Both the position numbers and the translations under genes were made by a program. This document shows, piece by piece, positions 8,898-17,354 of a stretch of 64,000 bases of DNA (positions within the stretch are counted from its first letter, which is position 1; each line of letters starts with the position of its first letter). Under the pieces are notes generated by a model, which was given only the letters and a program-made list of their open reading frames with translations, was not told the DNA's origin and did no database searches. The DNA comes from Limnohabitans sp. Rim8 (lineage in GTDB: Bacteria > Pseudomonadota > Gammaproteobacteria > Burkholderiales > Burkholderiaceae_C), in NCBI RefSeq assembly GCF_945901735.1, contig NZ_CAMDLM010000003.1, forward strand, positions 85,963-149,962, in the 5' to 3' direction.

Positions 8898-8929
8898 AAG
8901 GCACCCGCGCTTTGCGGATGCCTTTTTTT
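8898..8929 (+). terminator. intrinsic terminator after the PQQ-family dehydrogenase
   Basis: An 11-base stem with one mismatch (AAGGCACCCGC against GCGGATGCCTT) is followed by a run of seven T. It lies between the dehydrogenase stop and the cytochrome start, so it should reduce but may not abolish read-through into the cytochrome gene. Confidence 0.8.
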
Positions 8930-8949
8930 CAAGGATGAAAAGGTTGAAC

Positions 8950-9294
8950 ATGTTTTCAGCAAGCGCAAAAAGTTTTCAAGCCATCAGTTTGGTTTTGGCC
9001 ATGAGCGCGGGGCTGGCTTGTCAGGCCCAAGCGGCAGACGCCAAAGCCGGTCAGATCAAGGCCGGCATGTGCGTGACCTGCCATGGTGCTTTGGGTTTGT
9101 CCACCATGCCCAATGCGCCCCACCTGGCCGGTCAACCGGCCATTTACATTGAAGAGCAACTCAAGCAATACCGCAGCGGCAAACGGGCCAATGAGGTCAT
9201 GGCGGTGATGGCCAAGCCCTTGACCGACAAGGAAATAGAAAATCTGGCCGCTTGGTACGCATCCATCCCCATTGAAGTGGGCCCACCTCGCTAA
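8950..9294 (+). CDS. periplasmic class I cytochrome c
   Basis: This is a single-heme cytochrome of 114 residues with a signal peptide ending near AQA. The heme site is CVTCH (Cys41, Cys44, His45). MAVMAKPLTDKEIENLAAWYAS carries the likely axial methionine and the usual C-terminal helix of c4/c553-type proteins. I chose ATG 8950 because AAAAGG lies 6 bases ahead, while ATG 8935 has poor spacing. Its place straight after a PQQ-family dehydrogenase suggests it takes electrons from that enzyme and passes them to the respiratory chain. That role is inference. Confidence 0.88.
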   Translation: MFSASAKSFQAISLVLAMSAGLACQAQAADAKAGQIKAGMCVTCHGALGLSTMPNAPHLAGQPAIYIEEQLKQYRSGKRANEVMAVMAKPLTDKEIENLAAWYASIPIEVGPPR

Positions 9295-9460
9295 TGGCAT
9301 CCAAGCGCAAATTCTCAAGCCAGCTTAGTGGAAAACGCTGTCTTTTTGGCGTCGATACAGCTCCAAGTTTCGCAGGAAAAAAATCAAAAAAGGGTGTGAG
9401 CGGGCCCAAGCCCTTGAGCCATCCGCCCTTGTTCCATGCCCGATACAACCGCCCACGATC

Positions 9461-11701
9461 ATGAACGCTGCTCCCATGACCCTTTCTCCCCCATCCAGCC
9501 AGAACCGCACCCGTCCCGTACGGCTTGCGCCTGTGGCCTGGGCCATTGTCCTGTTGTCTGCCGCTGGCGCGCAAGCGCAAGCGCAGGCGCAGGCGGTGCC
9601 TCAGCCAGCGGCCGTGGCCGATGCCGATGCCGGGGCCTTGTCGCCGGTGGTCGTCTCTGCTGAACGCACAGGGGGTGGCGTCTGGCGCGGTGCGGCGTCG
9701 GTCGATGTGGTTGACGGCGAGGAACTGCGCGAGGGCCAGGCCCAAGTCAACCTGTCCGAAAGCTTGGGTCGTGTGCCTGGCTTGGTGATTCGCAACCGGC
9801 AAAACTACGCCCAGGACTTGCAAATTTCGGTGCGAGGTTATGGGGCGCGTGCCACCTTTGGCGTGCGCGGTGTGCGTTTGTTTGTCGACGGCATCCCGGC
9901 CAGCGCCCCCGATGGCTCGGGGCAGGTGGCCAATTTCCCTTTGGGCGGTGCCGACCGCATTGAAGTGGTGCGCGGCCCGATGGCGGCGCTGTATGGTTCT
10001 TCGTCGGGGGGCGCGTTGCTGCTGTACACCGAAGAGGGGCAGCACCCGGCCCAATGGCGTACCGGGATGGTCGCGGGGTCCGATGGTTTGTGGCGGCTGT
10101 CAACGCAGGCGACGGGCAAAACAGGCGCCCCCAAAGAGCCAGGTTGGTCTTATGCGCTGGATGTGAGCCGGTTTGAAACCGACGGCACGCGGCCGCAGTC
10201 GGCGGCCGACCGGACCAATGCCAACCTGAAGCTCTCGCGCCCGCACGAGGGTGGGCGCACGGTGTTGGTGTTCAACCAGCACAGCAGTTTTGCGTTGGAC
10301 CCACAGGGTTTGGAGCGCAAGGATCTGGACAGCGGCGTGTTCAAAACAGACCCCGGCGCCATCAACTTCAACACCCGTAAATCGGTGGCCCAAACCCAAT
10401 TGGGCTTGGCTTTTGAGCAGGCCCTGGGGGGCGGGCACAAGTTGGAATTGATGGGTTACGGCGGGCAGCGGCAATTGATGCAGTACCAGTCAATCCCACT
10501 CACTTCTCAAGCCGGTGCAAACAACGTGGGCAGCTCCGGTGGTGTGATCGATCTGGACCGTGATTACTGGGGCTGGAATGCCCGCTGGCGAAATGCGCGT
10601 GACTGGCAAGGCGGGCGCTTGTCGCTCAGTGCCGGTTTGGCATCTGACCACCAAAGCGATGTGCGCAAAGGTTTTGAAAATTTCACGGGTACTTCTGCCA
10701 ATCCGACAGCTATTGGCGTGCAGGGCAAGCTGCGTCGCGACGAGGTCAACCGCGCCCAAACGATGGACCCGTATGTGCAAGCCGAATGGCGTACGCAAGA
10801 CCTGACGCTCATGGTCGGGGTGCGCCAGACGCAAACTGAATACGAGTCCTCGGACCGATTCCTCGGCAACGGTGACGACAGTGATCGCAAGACCTTCCAG
10901 GCCACCTTGCCGGTGGTGGGCGTGCGCTGGCAGTGGAGCCCAGCTTTGCAGGCCTTTGCCAGTGTGGGCAAAGGCTACGAAATCCCGACCCTCAACGAGG
11001 TGGCTTACCGCACCGACAAGGTCTCCGGCTTCAACACCCAGCTCAATGCCGCCCGCAGCACCAGCGCCGAATTTGGCTTGCGGGGTCGTGCCGAGCGCTT
11101 GGGCTGGACCGCCACAGTCTTTGACATCCGTACAGACGATGAGATCGTGGTGCAAAACAACTCGGGTGGCCGTGCCACCTTCCAAAATGCCGGACGCACT
11201 CAGCGCCAAGGCTTGGAGCTGTCGGGTGACTGGCGCCATGGCCCTGTGAGTTTGGTTTCTGCGCTGACTTGGATGCAGGCCGAATACCGCGATGCATTTC
11301 TGACCTGCGCTCGCGTAGGTTGTCCAGTCGCTTTTCCAAGGGTGCCGGTGTCCGCAGGCAACCGCCTCCCCGGCTTGCCCATTCAGCAAGTGTTTGTGCA
11401 AGCCGCTTGGGACACGGGCTGGCTGGGCAGCCGCGTGGTTTTTGAGACACGCCATGCGGGCCGGGTGATGGTCAATGACCTAAACAGCGATTCGGCGGCA
11501 GGTCACACCTTGTTCAACTTGGGCGTGCACTTCAAGCAAGATCGGGGGGATTGGACGCTGCGCGAGTTCATTCGGGTGGACAACCTGACCGACCGCCGCC
11601 ATGTGGGCTCGGTCATCGTCAACGATGGCAATTTCCGCTTCTTTGAACCCGGCCCGGGCCGCAAACTCTTGCTGGGGCTGGAGGCGCAGCGCAGGTTCTG
11701 A
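9461..11701 (+). CDS. pqqU: TonB-dependent outer membrane receptor, PqqU/YncD-like
   Basis: The 746-residue protein has a long signal region with an AQAQAQA run, a plug and a 22-strand barrel ending in an aromatic residue (QRRF). Segments match what I remember of E. coli YncD, renamed PqqU as the PQQ receptor: NLSESLGRVPGLVIRNRQNY, YGARATFGVRGVRLFVDGIP, QYQSIPLTSQ, DDEIVVQNNSGGR and HVGSVIVNDGNFRFFEPGPG. A TonB-box-like SPVVVSAER lies ahead of the plug. It follows a PQQ-family dehydrogenase and a cytochrome c, which fits cofactor uptake. TonB, ExbB and ExbD are coded elsewhere in the window. No clear ribosome site was seen, and ATG 9476 is an alternative start. Confidence 0.8.
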   Translation: MNAAPMTLSPPSSQNRTRPVRLAPVAWAIVLLSAAGAQAQAQAQAVPQPAAVADADAGALSPVVVSAERTGGGVWRGAASVDVVDGEELREGQAQVNLSESLGRVPGLVIRNRQNYAQDLQISVRGYGARATFGVRGVRLFVDGIPASAPDGSGQVANFPLGGADRIEVVRGPMAALYGSSSGGALLLYTEEGQHPAQWRTGMVAGSDGLWRLSTQATGKTGAPKEPGWSYALDVSRFETDGTRPQSAADRTNANLKLSRPHEGGRTVLVFNQHSSFALDPQGLERKDLDSGVFKTDPGAINFNTRKSVAQTQLGLAFEQALGGGHKLELMGYGGQRQLMQYQSIPLTSQAGANNVGSSGGVIDLDRDYWGWNARWRNARDWQGGRLSLSAGLASDHQSDVRKGFENFTGTSANPTAIGVQGKLRRDEVNRAQTMDPYVQAEWRTQDLTLMVGVRQTQTEYESSDRFLGNGDDSDRKTFQATLPVVGVRWQWSPALQAFASVGKGYEIPTLNEVAYRTDKVSGFNTQLNAARSTSAEFGLRGRAERLGWTATVFDIRTDDEIVVQNNSGGRATFQNAGRTQRQGLELSGDWRHGPVSLVSALTWMQAEYRDAFLTCARVGCPVAFPRVPVSAGNRLPGLPIQQVFVQAAWDTGWLGSRVVFETRHAGRVMVNDLNSDSAAGHTLFNLGVHFKQDRGDWTLREFIRVDNLTDRRHVGSVIVNDGNFRFFEPGPGRKLLLGLEAQRRF

Positions 11702-11774
11702 GTCTGTGGTCAGGGCTGGGCCCGTTAAGATCCTCGCTTTGAGTTTCCCCACCCATTTCGAAGGATTGAAGAAC

Positions 11775-12623
11775 ATGAGCATCCAGACCGTAGGCATCAT
11801 TGGCGCAGGCACCATGGGCCATGGCATCGCACAGGCCTGTGCGGTGACGGGCATTCAGGTGGTGATGGTCGATATCTCGGACGCGGCCGTGGCCAAGGGC
11901 CTGGCCAGCGTGGCCAAGAGCCTGGACCGATTGGTCAGCAAAGAAAAAATCAGCGAAGCCGACAAGGCCGCTGCGCTGGCCCGCATTCAGGGCTCCAGCA
12001 ATTACGATGACCTGAAAAGTGCCCAACTGGTCATCGAAGCGGCCACCGAGAACCACGAGCTCAAGGTCAAGATCTTGAAGCAGCTCGACGGCCTGTTGGC
12101 CCCCAGCGTGATCATCGCGTCCAACACCTCGTCGATCTCGATCACCCAGTTGGCCGCCGCCACGCAGCGTGCGGACCGCTTCATCGGCATGCATTTTTTC
12201 AACCCCGTGCCCATGATGGCGCTGGTCGAAATCATCCGTGGTCTGCAGACCAGCGACGCCACCCACGACGCCGTGCACGACATGGCGCTGGCCTTGGGCA
12301 AGACGCCCATCACGGTGAAGAACGCCCCTGGCTTTGTGGTCAACCGTATTTTGGTGCCCATGATCAACGAGGCCTTCTTTGTGCTGGGCGAGGGCCTGGC
12401 AGAAGCCGAAGCCATCGACGCGGGCATGAAGCTCGGCTGCAACCAGCCGATTGGCCCGCTGGCGCTGGCCGACATGATCGGCCTGGATGTGTGCTTGGCG
12501 GTGATGGAGGTCTACCTCAAGGAATTCGGCGACAGCAAATACCGCCCCAGCCCGCTGCTGAAAGAAATGGTGGCTGCGGGTCGTTTGGGCCGCAAGACCG
12601 GGCAGGGCGTTTACACCTACTGA
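11775..12623 (+). CDS. 3-hydroxybutyryl-CoA dehydrogenase
   Basis: This NAD-dependent dehydrogenase of short 3-hydroxyacyl-CoA acts in beta-oxidation, polyhydroxybutyrate turnover or phenylacetate breakdown (PaaH/Hbd class). It has 282 residues, the usual length for single-function members. The Rossmann motif is GIIGAGTMGHGIAQ, followed by SNTSSISIT, the catalytic histidine in MHFFNPVPMM and a conserved NAPGFVVNRILVPM. AAGGA lies 9 bases before ATG 11775. The open frame extends upstream over the end of the receptor gene, but that part is not family-like. The neighbouring crotonase supports a fatty or aromatic acid role. Confidence 0.93.
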   Translation: MSIQTVGIIGAGTMGHGIAQACAVTGIQVVMVDISDAAVAKGLASVAKSLDRLVSKEKISEADKAAALARIQGSSNYDDLKSAQLVIEAATENHELKVKILKQLDGLLAPSVIIASNTSSISITQLAAATQRADRFIGMHFFNPVPMMALVEIIRGLQTSDATHDAVHDMALALGKTPITVKNAPGFVVNRILVPMINEAFFVLGEGLAEAEAIDAGMKLGCNQPIGPLALADMIGLDVCLAVMEVYLKEFGDSKYRPSPLLKEMVAAGRLGRKTGQGVYTY

Positions 12624-12799
12624 ACAGCCCCGCCGGCAGCGACGCGGCAGTTCGTTGGCGTCGCATGCACAGCCATGGATGTCCACGCTTGGCTCGTCAT
12701 GACGCAATCCATGACGCTCGCTTTGCGCAAAGGGTGTGATCGTGTCGGCCTGTCACCCGTGTGAAAGCCCTACCGGGCGCCGCGCTCTAGCATGCAGCC

Positions 12800-13606
12800 A
12801 TGAACACCACCGCCCACCCCGAAGGCCAGATCGACTGCACCGTGCACGGTGCAGTCCTTCAAATTTGCATCAACCGCCCCGCCAAGCGCAACGGCTTCAC
12901 GCCCAAGATGTTCCGCGAGTTGGGTGAGGCGTACACCCGGCTCGACGACGACCCTGCCCTGCGCGTGGGCGTGTTGTGTGCGGCGGGTGACCACTTCACC
13001 GCCGGGCTGGACTTGCCCACCATCGCACCGCTGATGAAGCGCGGCGAAAAGTCGGTGCCGCTGGGCCTGGTGGATCCCCTGAACCTGGGCATGGAGGGGT
13101 ATCGGCGACGCGTCAAACCCATGGTGGTGGCGGTACAGGGCATCACCTACACGCTGGGCATCGAGCTGATGCTGGCGGCCGACATCGTGGTGGCGGCCGA
13201 CGACTGCCGGTTCTCGCAGCTGGAGGTGCAGCGCGGCATCATGGCCACGGGCGGTGCGACCTTGCGCATGGCCGAGCGTGCGGGCATGGGCAATGCGCTG
13301 TTGCATTTGCTCACGGCCGATGTGTTCGACAGCGCCGAAGCGCTGCGCCTGAACTTTGTGCAAAAGGTGGTGCCTGCGGCGGGCCTGCTGCCCGAGGCCA
13401 TGCGCATTGCTGGGCAGATCGCCGCGCAAGCGCCGCTGGCGGTGGTGGCCACGCGGCAAAACGTGCTCAAGGCGCTGGAGCACGGCCCGCTGGTGGCCAT
13501 GCACGACTTCATTCCGGTGCAAAGAACGCTGTCCAACAGCGACGATGCGGCCGAGGGTGTGCGTTCGTTTGTGGAAAAACGCGCAGCCCGTTTCACCGGG
13601 GGTTGA
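12800..13606 (+). CDS. enoyl-CoA hydratase/isomerase (crotonase) family protein
   Basis: This 268-residue protein has the crotonase fold, with oxyanion-hole segments CAAGDHFTAGLDL and VQGITYTLGIEL. Compared by eye with rat crotonase, the first catalytic glutamate seems kept (SQLEVQRG). The second (in MEMVLTG of the rat enzyme) is replaced by leucine in ALLHLLTA. This points to an isomerase, lyase or another crotonase-fold reaction rather than a standard hydratase. It lies 176 bases after the hydroxybutyryl-CoA dehydrogenase, and the gap holds no clear gene or terminator. Confidence 0.85.
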   Translation: MNTTAHPEGQIDCTVHGAVLQICINRPAKRNGFTPKMFRELGEAYTRLDDDPALRVGVLCAAGDHFTAGLDLPTIAPLMKRGEKSVPLGLVDPLNLGMEGYRRRVKPMVVAVQGITYTLGIELMLAADIVVAADDCRFSQLEVQRGIMATGGATLRMAERAGMGNALLHLLTADVFDSAEALRLNFVQKVVPAAGLLPEAMRIAGQIAAQAPLAVVATRQNVLKALEHGPLVAMHDFIPVQRTLSNSDDAAEGVRSFVEKRAARFTGG

Positions 13607-13669
13607 AGTCGCCCGGCAGACATGCCGGGCCAAGCTGAGCTGCCACTGGCCGTGCCCCACAATCGGCGC

Positions 13670-14689
13670 ATGACCGAACCGAACGCCTTGCACCCTTACG
13701 CTGAACTCACCCCGGACCGGGTGATGGACGCATTACAAGACTTGGGCCTGTGGCCCGACGGCCGTTTGCTGGCGCTCAGCTCGTACGAAAACCGCGTGTA
13801 CCGTGCGCACCTGGACGAGCCGGTGCAAGGCAGCGCGGCGGTGGTGCTCAAGTTTTACCGGCCTGGGCGCTGGAGCCGAGAACAGATTCAAGAAGAACAC
13901 GACTTTGCGGCTGAGCTGCTGGCGGCTGAAGTGCCGGTGGTGCCACCATTGGTGCTGAACGGCCAGACGCTGCACCAAAGTGCCGGGTTTGATTTTTCGG
14001 TCAGCCCCTTGCGCGGCGGCCGCACGCCCGAGCTGGATGATTTTGAGGTGCTCGAGTGGATTGGCCGTTTTCTGGCCCGCATCCACACCGTGGGCGCGGC
14101 CCAGCCCTTTGCGCACCGCCCTACGCTCGATGTGCAGACCTTTGCGCTCGAGCCCGCCGAGTGGCTGCAATCGCACCAGATGGTTCCGCTGGAGGTCGAG
14201 CGCGAATGGCGGGAGGCCTTCGCTGCGGCGCTGGCGTTGGTGCAAGAAAAAATGGCGGAAGGCTCAGCGGACCGCCGCCTGATTCGCCTGCACGGCGACT
14301 GCCATCCGGGCAATATTTTGTGGACACCTGCCGATCTGCCCGGTGGTGGCCCACACTTTGTGGACTTAGACGATGCCCGCATGGGCTCCGCCGTGCAAGA
14401 CCTTTGGATGCTGCTGTCGGGAGACCGTGCTCAGCGCACGCAACAACTCTCGGCCTTGCTCGATGGTTATGAACAGATACGCGACTTCGACCGGGCCGAG
14501 CTGAACCTGATTGAGCCGCTGCGCACGCTGCGGTTGATCCATTACAGCGCCTGGCTGGCGCGGCGCTGGGAAGACCCGATTTTTCCGGTCAACTTTCCGT
14601 GGTTTGGCACACCCGATTACTGGCGCGGCCAAGTGCTGATGCTGCAAGAGCAAATCGAGCAGATGCAGGAAGCGCCGCTGGTGGTGTGA
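13670..14689 (+). CDS. srkA: stress response Ser/Thr kinase, YihE/SrkA family
   Basis: The 339-residue protein matches the RdoA/YihE (SrkA) kinases that protect enteric bacteria from stress-induced death. Landmarks are LSSYENRVYRAHLDEP for the nucleotide loop, VLKFYRPGRWS with the ATP lysine, the catalytic loop LHGDCHPGNILW and the metal-binding VDLDDARMG. I chose ATG 13670 (MTEPNALHPY) because the family starts there. Its stop codon overlaps the GTG start of the next gene (GTGA), so the kinase and the MFS transporter are translationally coupled. Confidence 0.92.
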   Translation: MTEPNALHPYAELTPDRVMDALQDLGLWPDGRLLALSSYENRVYRAHLDEPVQGSAAVVLKFYRPGRWSREQIQEEHDFAAELLAAEVPVVPPLVLNGQTLHQSAGFDFSVSPLRGGRTPELDDFEVLEWIGRFLARIHTVGAAQPFAHRPTLDVQTFALEPAEWLQSHQMVPLEVEREWREAFAAALALVQEKMAEGSADRRLIRLHGDCHPGNILWTPADLPGGGPHFVDLDDARMGSAVQDLWMLLSGDRAQRTQQLSALLDGYEQIRDFDRAELNLIEPLRTLRLIHYSAWLARRWEDPIFPVNFPWFGTPDYWRGQVLMLQEQIEQMQEAPLVV

Positions 14690-15945
14690 GCAAATTGACA
14701 ACGCCCCGTCCCCCTACGCCATACCTGGGTTTTGCCATCGTTGGCTGCGGCGCCGCGATCGCTCCGCTCGACTTCGCGGTCAACATGGCCTTTCCCGCCA
14801 TGACCGAAGCCTTCGCCTTGGCCACCCCCGACATCCGCTGGGTGGCGCTGTGCTATGTCATCACCTACGGCAGCCTGATGTTGTTTTGCGGGGTGCTGGG
14901 GGACCGCCTGGGCCACTTGCGCGTGTTCCGCTGGGGCTTGGTGCTGTCGGCGCTGGCCTTGGTGGCCTGTGCGGCGGCACCGTCTTATGGTTGGTTGCTG
15001 GCCGGGCGGGTTTTGCAGGGCATCGGGGTGGCGCTGACCTTGTCCTGCGCTCCGGCCTTGGCCATGGGCTTGCTGGCCGCCGGGCAACGCACGCAGGCGC
15101 TGTCGGTGTATGGCGCCATGTTTGCGGCGGCGGGTGTGCTGGCCCCTTTGCTCGGCGGCCTGAGCATGCTGCACTGGGGTTGGGCCGGGGTGTACGGTTT
15201 TCGGGCGCCGATTGTGCTGTTGGCCTGGTTGTGCACGCCTTGGTTGGTGCGTCGCCTGCGGGCGCAGACACTGAGCACGCCCAGCGCTGCCAGCCAGGCG
15301 GGCAGCGTGCGGGGGCTGTGGGGCCTATTGCGGCGCGATGCCGATTTCGCCTGGATCAACCTGCTCAGTGTGGGGGTTCAGTTTTGCGGTTTCACGATTG
15401 CCCTTTGCTTGCCCTACGCCTTGCCAGCGGCTGGCTGGGGTGGCACGGCCAGTGGTGCCATGCTGTCCCTCTGGGCGCTGGGGGTGCTGGCCGGTTCGGG
15501 CGTGGCCCCAATGCTGCTGCGCCGCATGGATTTGCAGTCTGCGGGCCTCGCAGCGCAAGGGATCATGGCCTTGGGTTTGGCCTCGATCGGTGCGGTGCCA
15601 ATGGCGCAAGCCTGGCCCTTCATGGCCTTGGCCTTGCTGCTGCAGGGTTTGGGCCTGGGGGTGTTTCAGGTGGTCTACGCCGACCAGGTCGTGGCCACTT
15701 TGCCCGACTCAGCGCGGGGCCTGTCGGGCAGCCTGACCCTGGTGACCCGCACCGTCGGCATCGTGGGTGCGGCCATGGTTTGGCTGTGGCTCATGGAACG
15801 GTTGCAAAGTCGGGCTGTGGCGCAAGGCGCTTCAAAGCCTGAAGCCATTTGGGCGAGCACCATGGGCCTGCTGCCCTGGGCTGCAGGCCTGGCTTTGGCC
15901 TTGCTGCTGTTGAGCGTGTGGCGTCGGTCAATCCGCTGGCATTGA
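14686..15945 (+). CDS. MFS transporter
   Basis: This major facilitator protein has about 419 residues and twelve or more hydrophobic segments. The MFS loop signature appears as GVLGDRLGHLRVFRWG after the second segment. The best start is GTG 14686, inside the srkA stop (GTGA). The frame is open further upstream within srkA, but that part is only a shadow of the kinase. TTG 14695 is a weak alternative. The substrate is unknown. A drug or metabolite exporter is likely from the general pattern, and coupling to a stress kinase gene would fit an efflux role. Confidence 0.85.
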   Translation: MSKLTTPRPPTPYLGFAIVGCGAAIAPLDFAVNMAFPAMTEAFALATPDIRWVALCYVITYGSLMLFCGVLGDRLGHLRVFRWGLVLSALALVACAAAPSYGWLLAGRVLQGIGVALTLSCAPALAMGLLAAGQRTQALSVYGAMFAAAGVLAPLLGGLSMLHWGWAGVYGFRAPIVLLAWLCTPWLVRRLRAQTLSTPSAASQAGSVRGLWGLLRRDADFAWINLLSVGVQFCGFTIALCLPYALPAAGWGGTASGAMLSLWALGVLAGSGVAPMLLRRMDLQSAGLAAQGIMALGLASIGAVPMAQAWPFMALALLLQGLGLGVFQVVYADQVVATLPDSARGLSGSLTLVTRTVGIVGAAMVWLWLMERLQSRAVAQGASKPEAIWASTMGLLPWAAGLALALLLLSVWRRSIRWH

Positions 15946-16000
15946 GCCTGCTCAGTTTGTGGCTGGGTTGCCCAGCCTGTGTCGGCGAAGCGCGAACGAT

Positions 16001-17248
16001 TCAAACGCGAGTCGGTGCGCCGCGTTCAGCCCGACGCACCCGCCAGAACAACCAACTGGCAATGCACAGGTTGAGGAAGTTCCAGGCGATGCCATTCAAA
16101 AAGGCGGCGTGGTAACTGCCCGTCATGTCAAACACCCAGCCCGACATCCAGCCGCCCAGCGCCATGCCCAACAAGGTGGCCATGATCACCGAACCCACGC
16201 GGGCCCCCGCTTCTTTGGGGTCGAAGTGCTCGCGCACGATGATGGCGTAGGCAGGCACGATGCCGCCTTGAAACAGCCCGAACATGGCCGAGACGAGGTA
16301 CAGCGGCACCAAGCCGTCAAAAGGCAAAAACATCAGCAGCGCCACGCCTTGCAAAAAAGAGCCCAGCAGCAAAGTGCGGATGCCGCCAATGCGGTCGCTG
16401 ATCATGCCAAACACCAACCGGCTGACGATGCCGCTGGCCAGCATGAGCGAGAGCATTTCAGCCCCGCGTGCCGCGCCAAAACCCAGGTCAGAGCAATAAG
16501 CCACGATGTGCACCTGTGGCATGGACATGGCCACACAGCAGGCCACACCGGCGACAAACAGCAGGCCCTGCGCAAGCGCAGGTTTCAGGCCAAAGGGGCG
16601 GCTGCGGTCCACGGGCACGGTGCTGGCGTTGGCCGGTGTCAGGTTCACCAGCGGCGGGCGCTGGCGCATCAACATGGCCAGCAAAAACATGCCCACGCCG
16701 CAAAAAATACCCAGCATGATGTAGGTCTGCCGCCAGCCCACAGTCTCCACGCCGTGCTGAACAATGGGCGGCCAGATGGTGCCCGCGATGTAATTGCCGC
16801 TGGCGCAAATGGCCACCGCGATGCCGCGTCGGCGGTTCCACCATAAAGCGGTGTCGGCCATAAGGGGGGCGAAGGTCGATGAACTGCCAATCAGTCCCAT
16901 CAGCCCATGCGCCAGACCAAAGGCCCAGATGCTGCCTGACATGCCGGCCCAGATAAAGCCACCACACACCGCCAATGCCCCGACCCACAGCACCGGGGTC
17001 AAGCCATGCCGGTCGGCCAATCGGCCGGTGATCAGGCCGCCCAGCCCCAAGCAAATCATCATCAAGGTGTAAGGCAGCGAGGCGTCGGCCCGGCCCACGC
17101 CAAACTCGGTCTGCACCGCAGGCAGCACCACCGAGACGATGTACATGCTGCTGTTGCCCAGCACCACCAACCCCAGCGTGGCCAGCAAACGCCAGGCGGC
17201 TTGGCGGGAATCGATGAGAGACGGGTCGGCGGGGAGGGATTTCATCAA
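16001..17248 (-). CDS. MFS transporter, monocarboxylate/oxalate-formate type
   Basis: This 415-residue MFS carrier has twelve predicted segments. The signature loop is ITGRLADRHGLTPV, and the second-half loop is FGMISDRIGGIRTLL. WWNRRRGIAVAICASGNYIAG resembles the OFA and monocarboxylate-type carriers that import organic acids. It converges with the preceding MFS gene, leaving 55 bases between stops. The htpG terminator separates it from htpG on the same strand, so it has its own promoter, which I could not pick. ATG 17245 is an equally good start. Confidence 0.85.
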   Translation of the reverse strand: MMKSLPADPSLIDSRQAAWRLLATLGLVVLGNSSMYIVSVVLPAVQTEFGVGRADASLPYTLMMICLGLGGLITGRLADRHGLTPVLWVGALAVCGGFIWAGMSGSIWAFGLAHGLMGLIGSSSTFAPLMADTALWWNRRRGIAVAICASGNYIAGTIWPPIVQHGVETVGWRQTYIMLGIFCGVGMFLLAMLMRQRPPLVNLTPANASTVPVDRSRPFGLKPALAQGLLFVAGVACCVAMSMPQVHIVAYCSDLGFGAARGAEMLSLMLASGIVSRLVFGMISDRIGGIRTLLLGSFLQGVALLMFLPFDGLVPLYLVSAMFGLFQGGIVPAYAIIVREHFDPKEAGARVGSVIMATLLGMALGGWMSGWVFDMTGSYHAAFLNGIAWNFLNLCIASWLFWRVRRAERGAPTRV

Positions 17249-17307
17249 GTCAATTTAGCCGATGACTGCGGGTGGGCTTGTCTTGTGGGTTACTGGTGTG
17301 GTGCAAC

Positions 17308-17335
17308 AAAAAAAGGGCCAGCTTGGCTGGCCCTT
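17308..17335 (-). terminator. intrinsic terminator after htpG
   Basis: A perfect 10-base stem, AAGGGCCAGC against GCTGGCCCTT with a 3-base loop, is followed on the minus strand by a run of T (A's at 17308-17314 on the plus strand). It lies 20 bases beyond the htpG stop. Confidence 0.9.
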
Positions 17336-17354
17336 GAGTGCGGATGGCTGAAAA

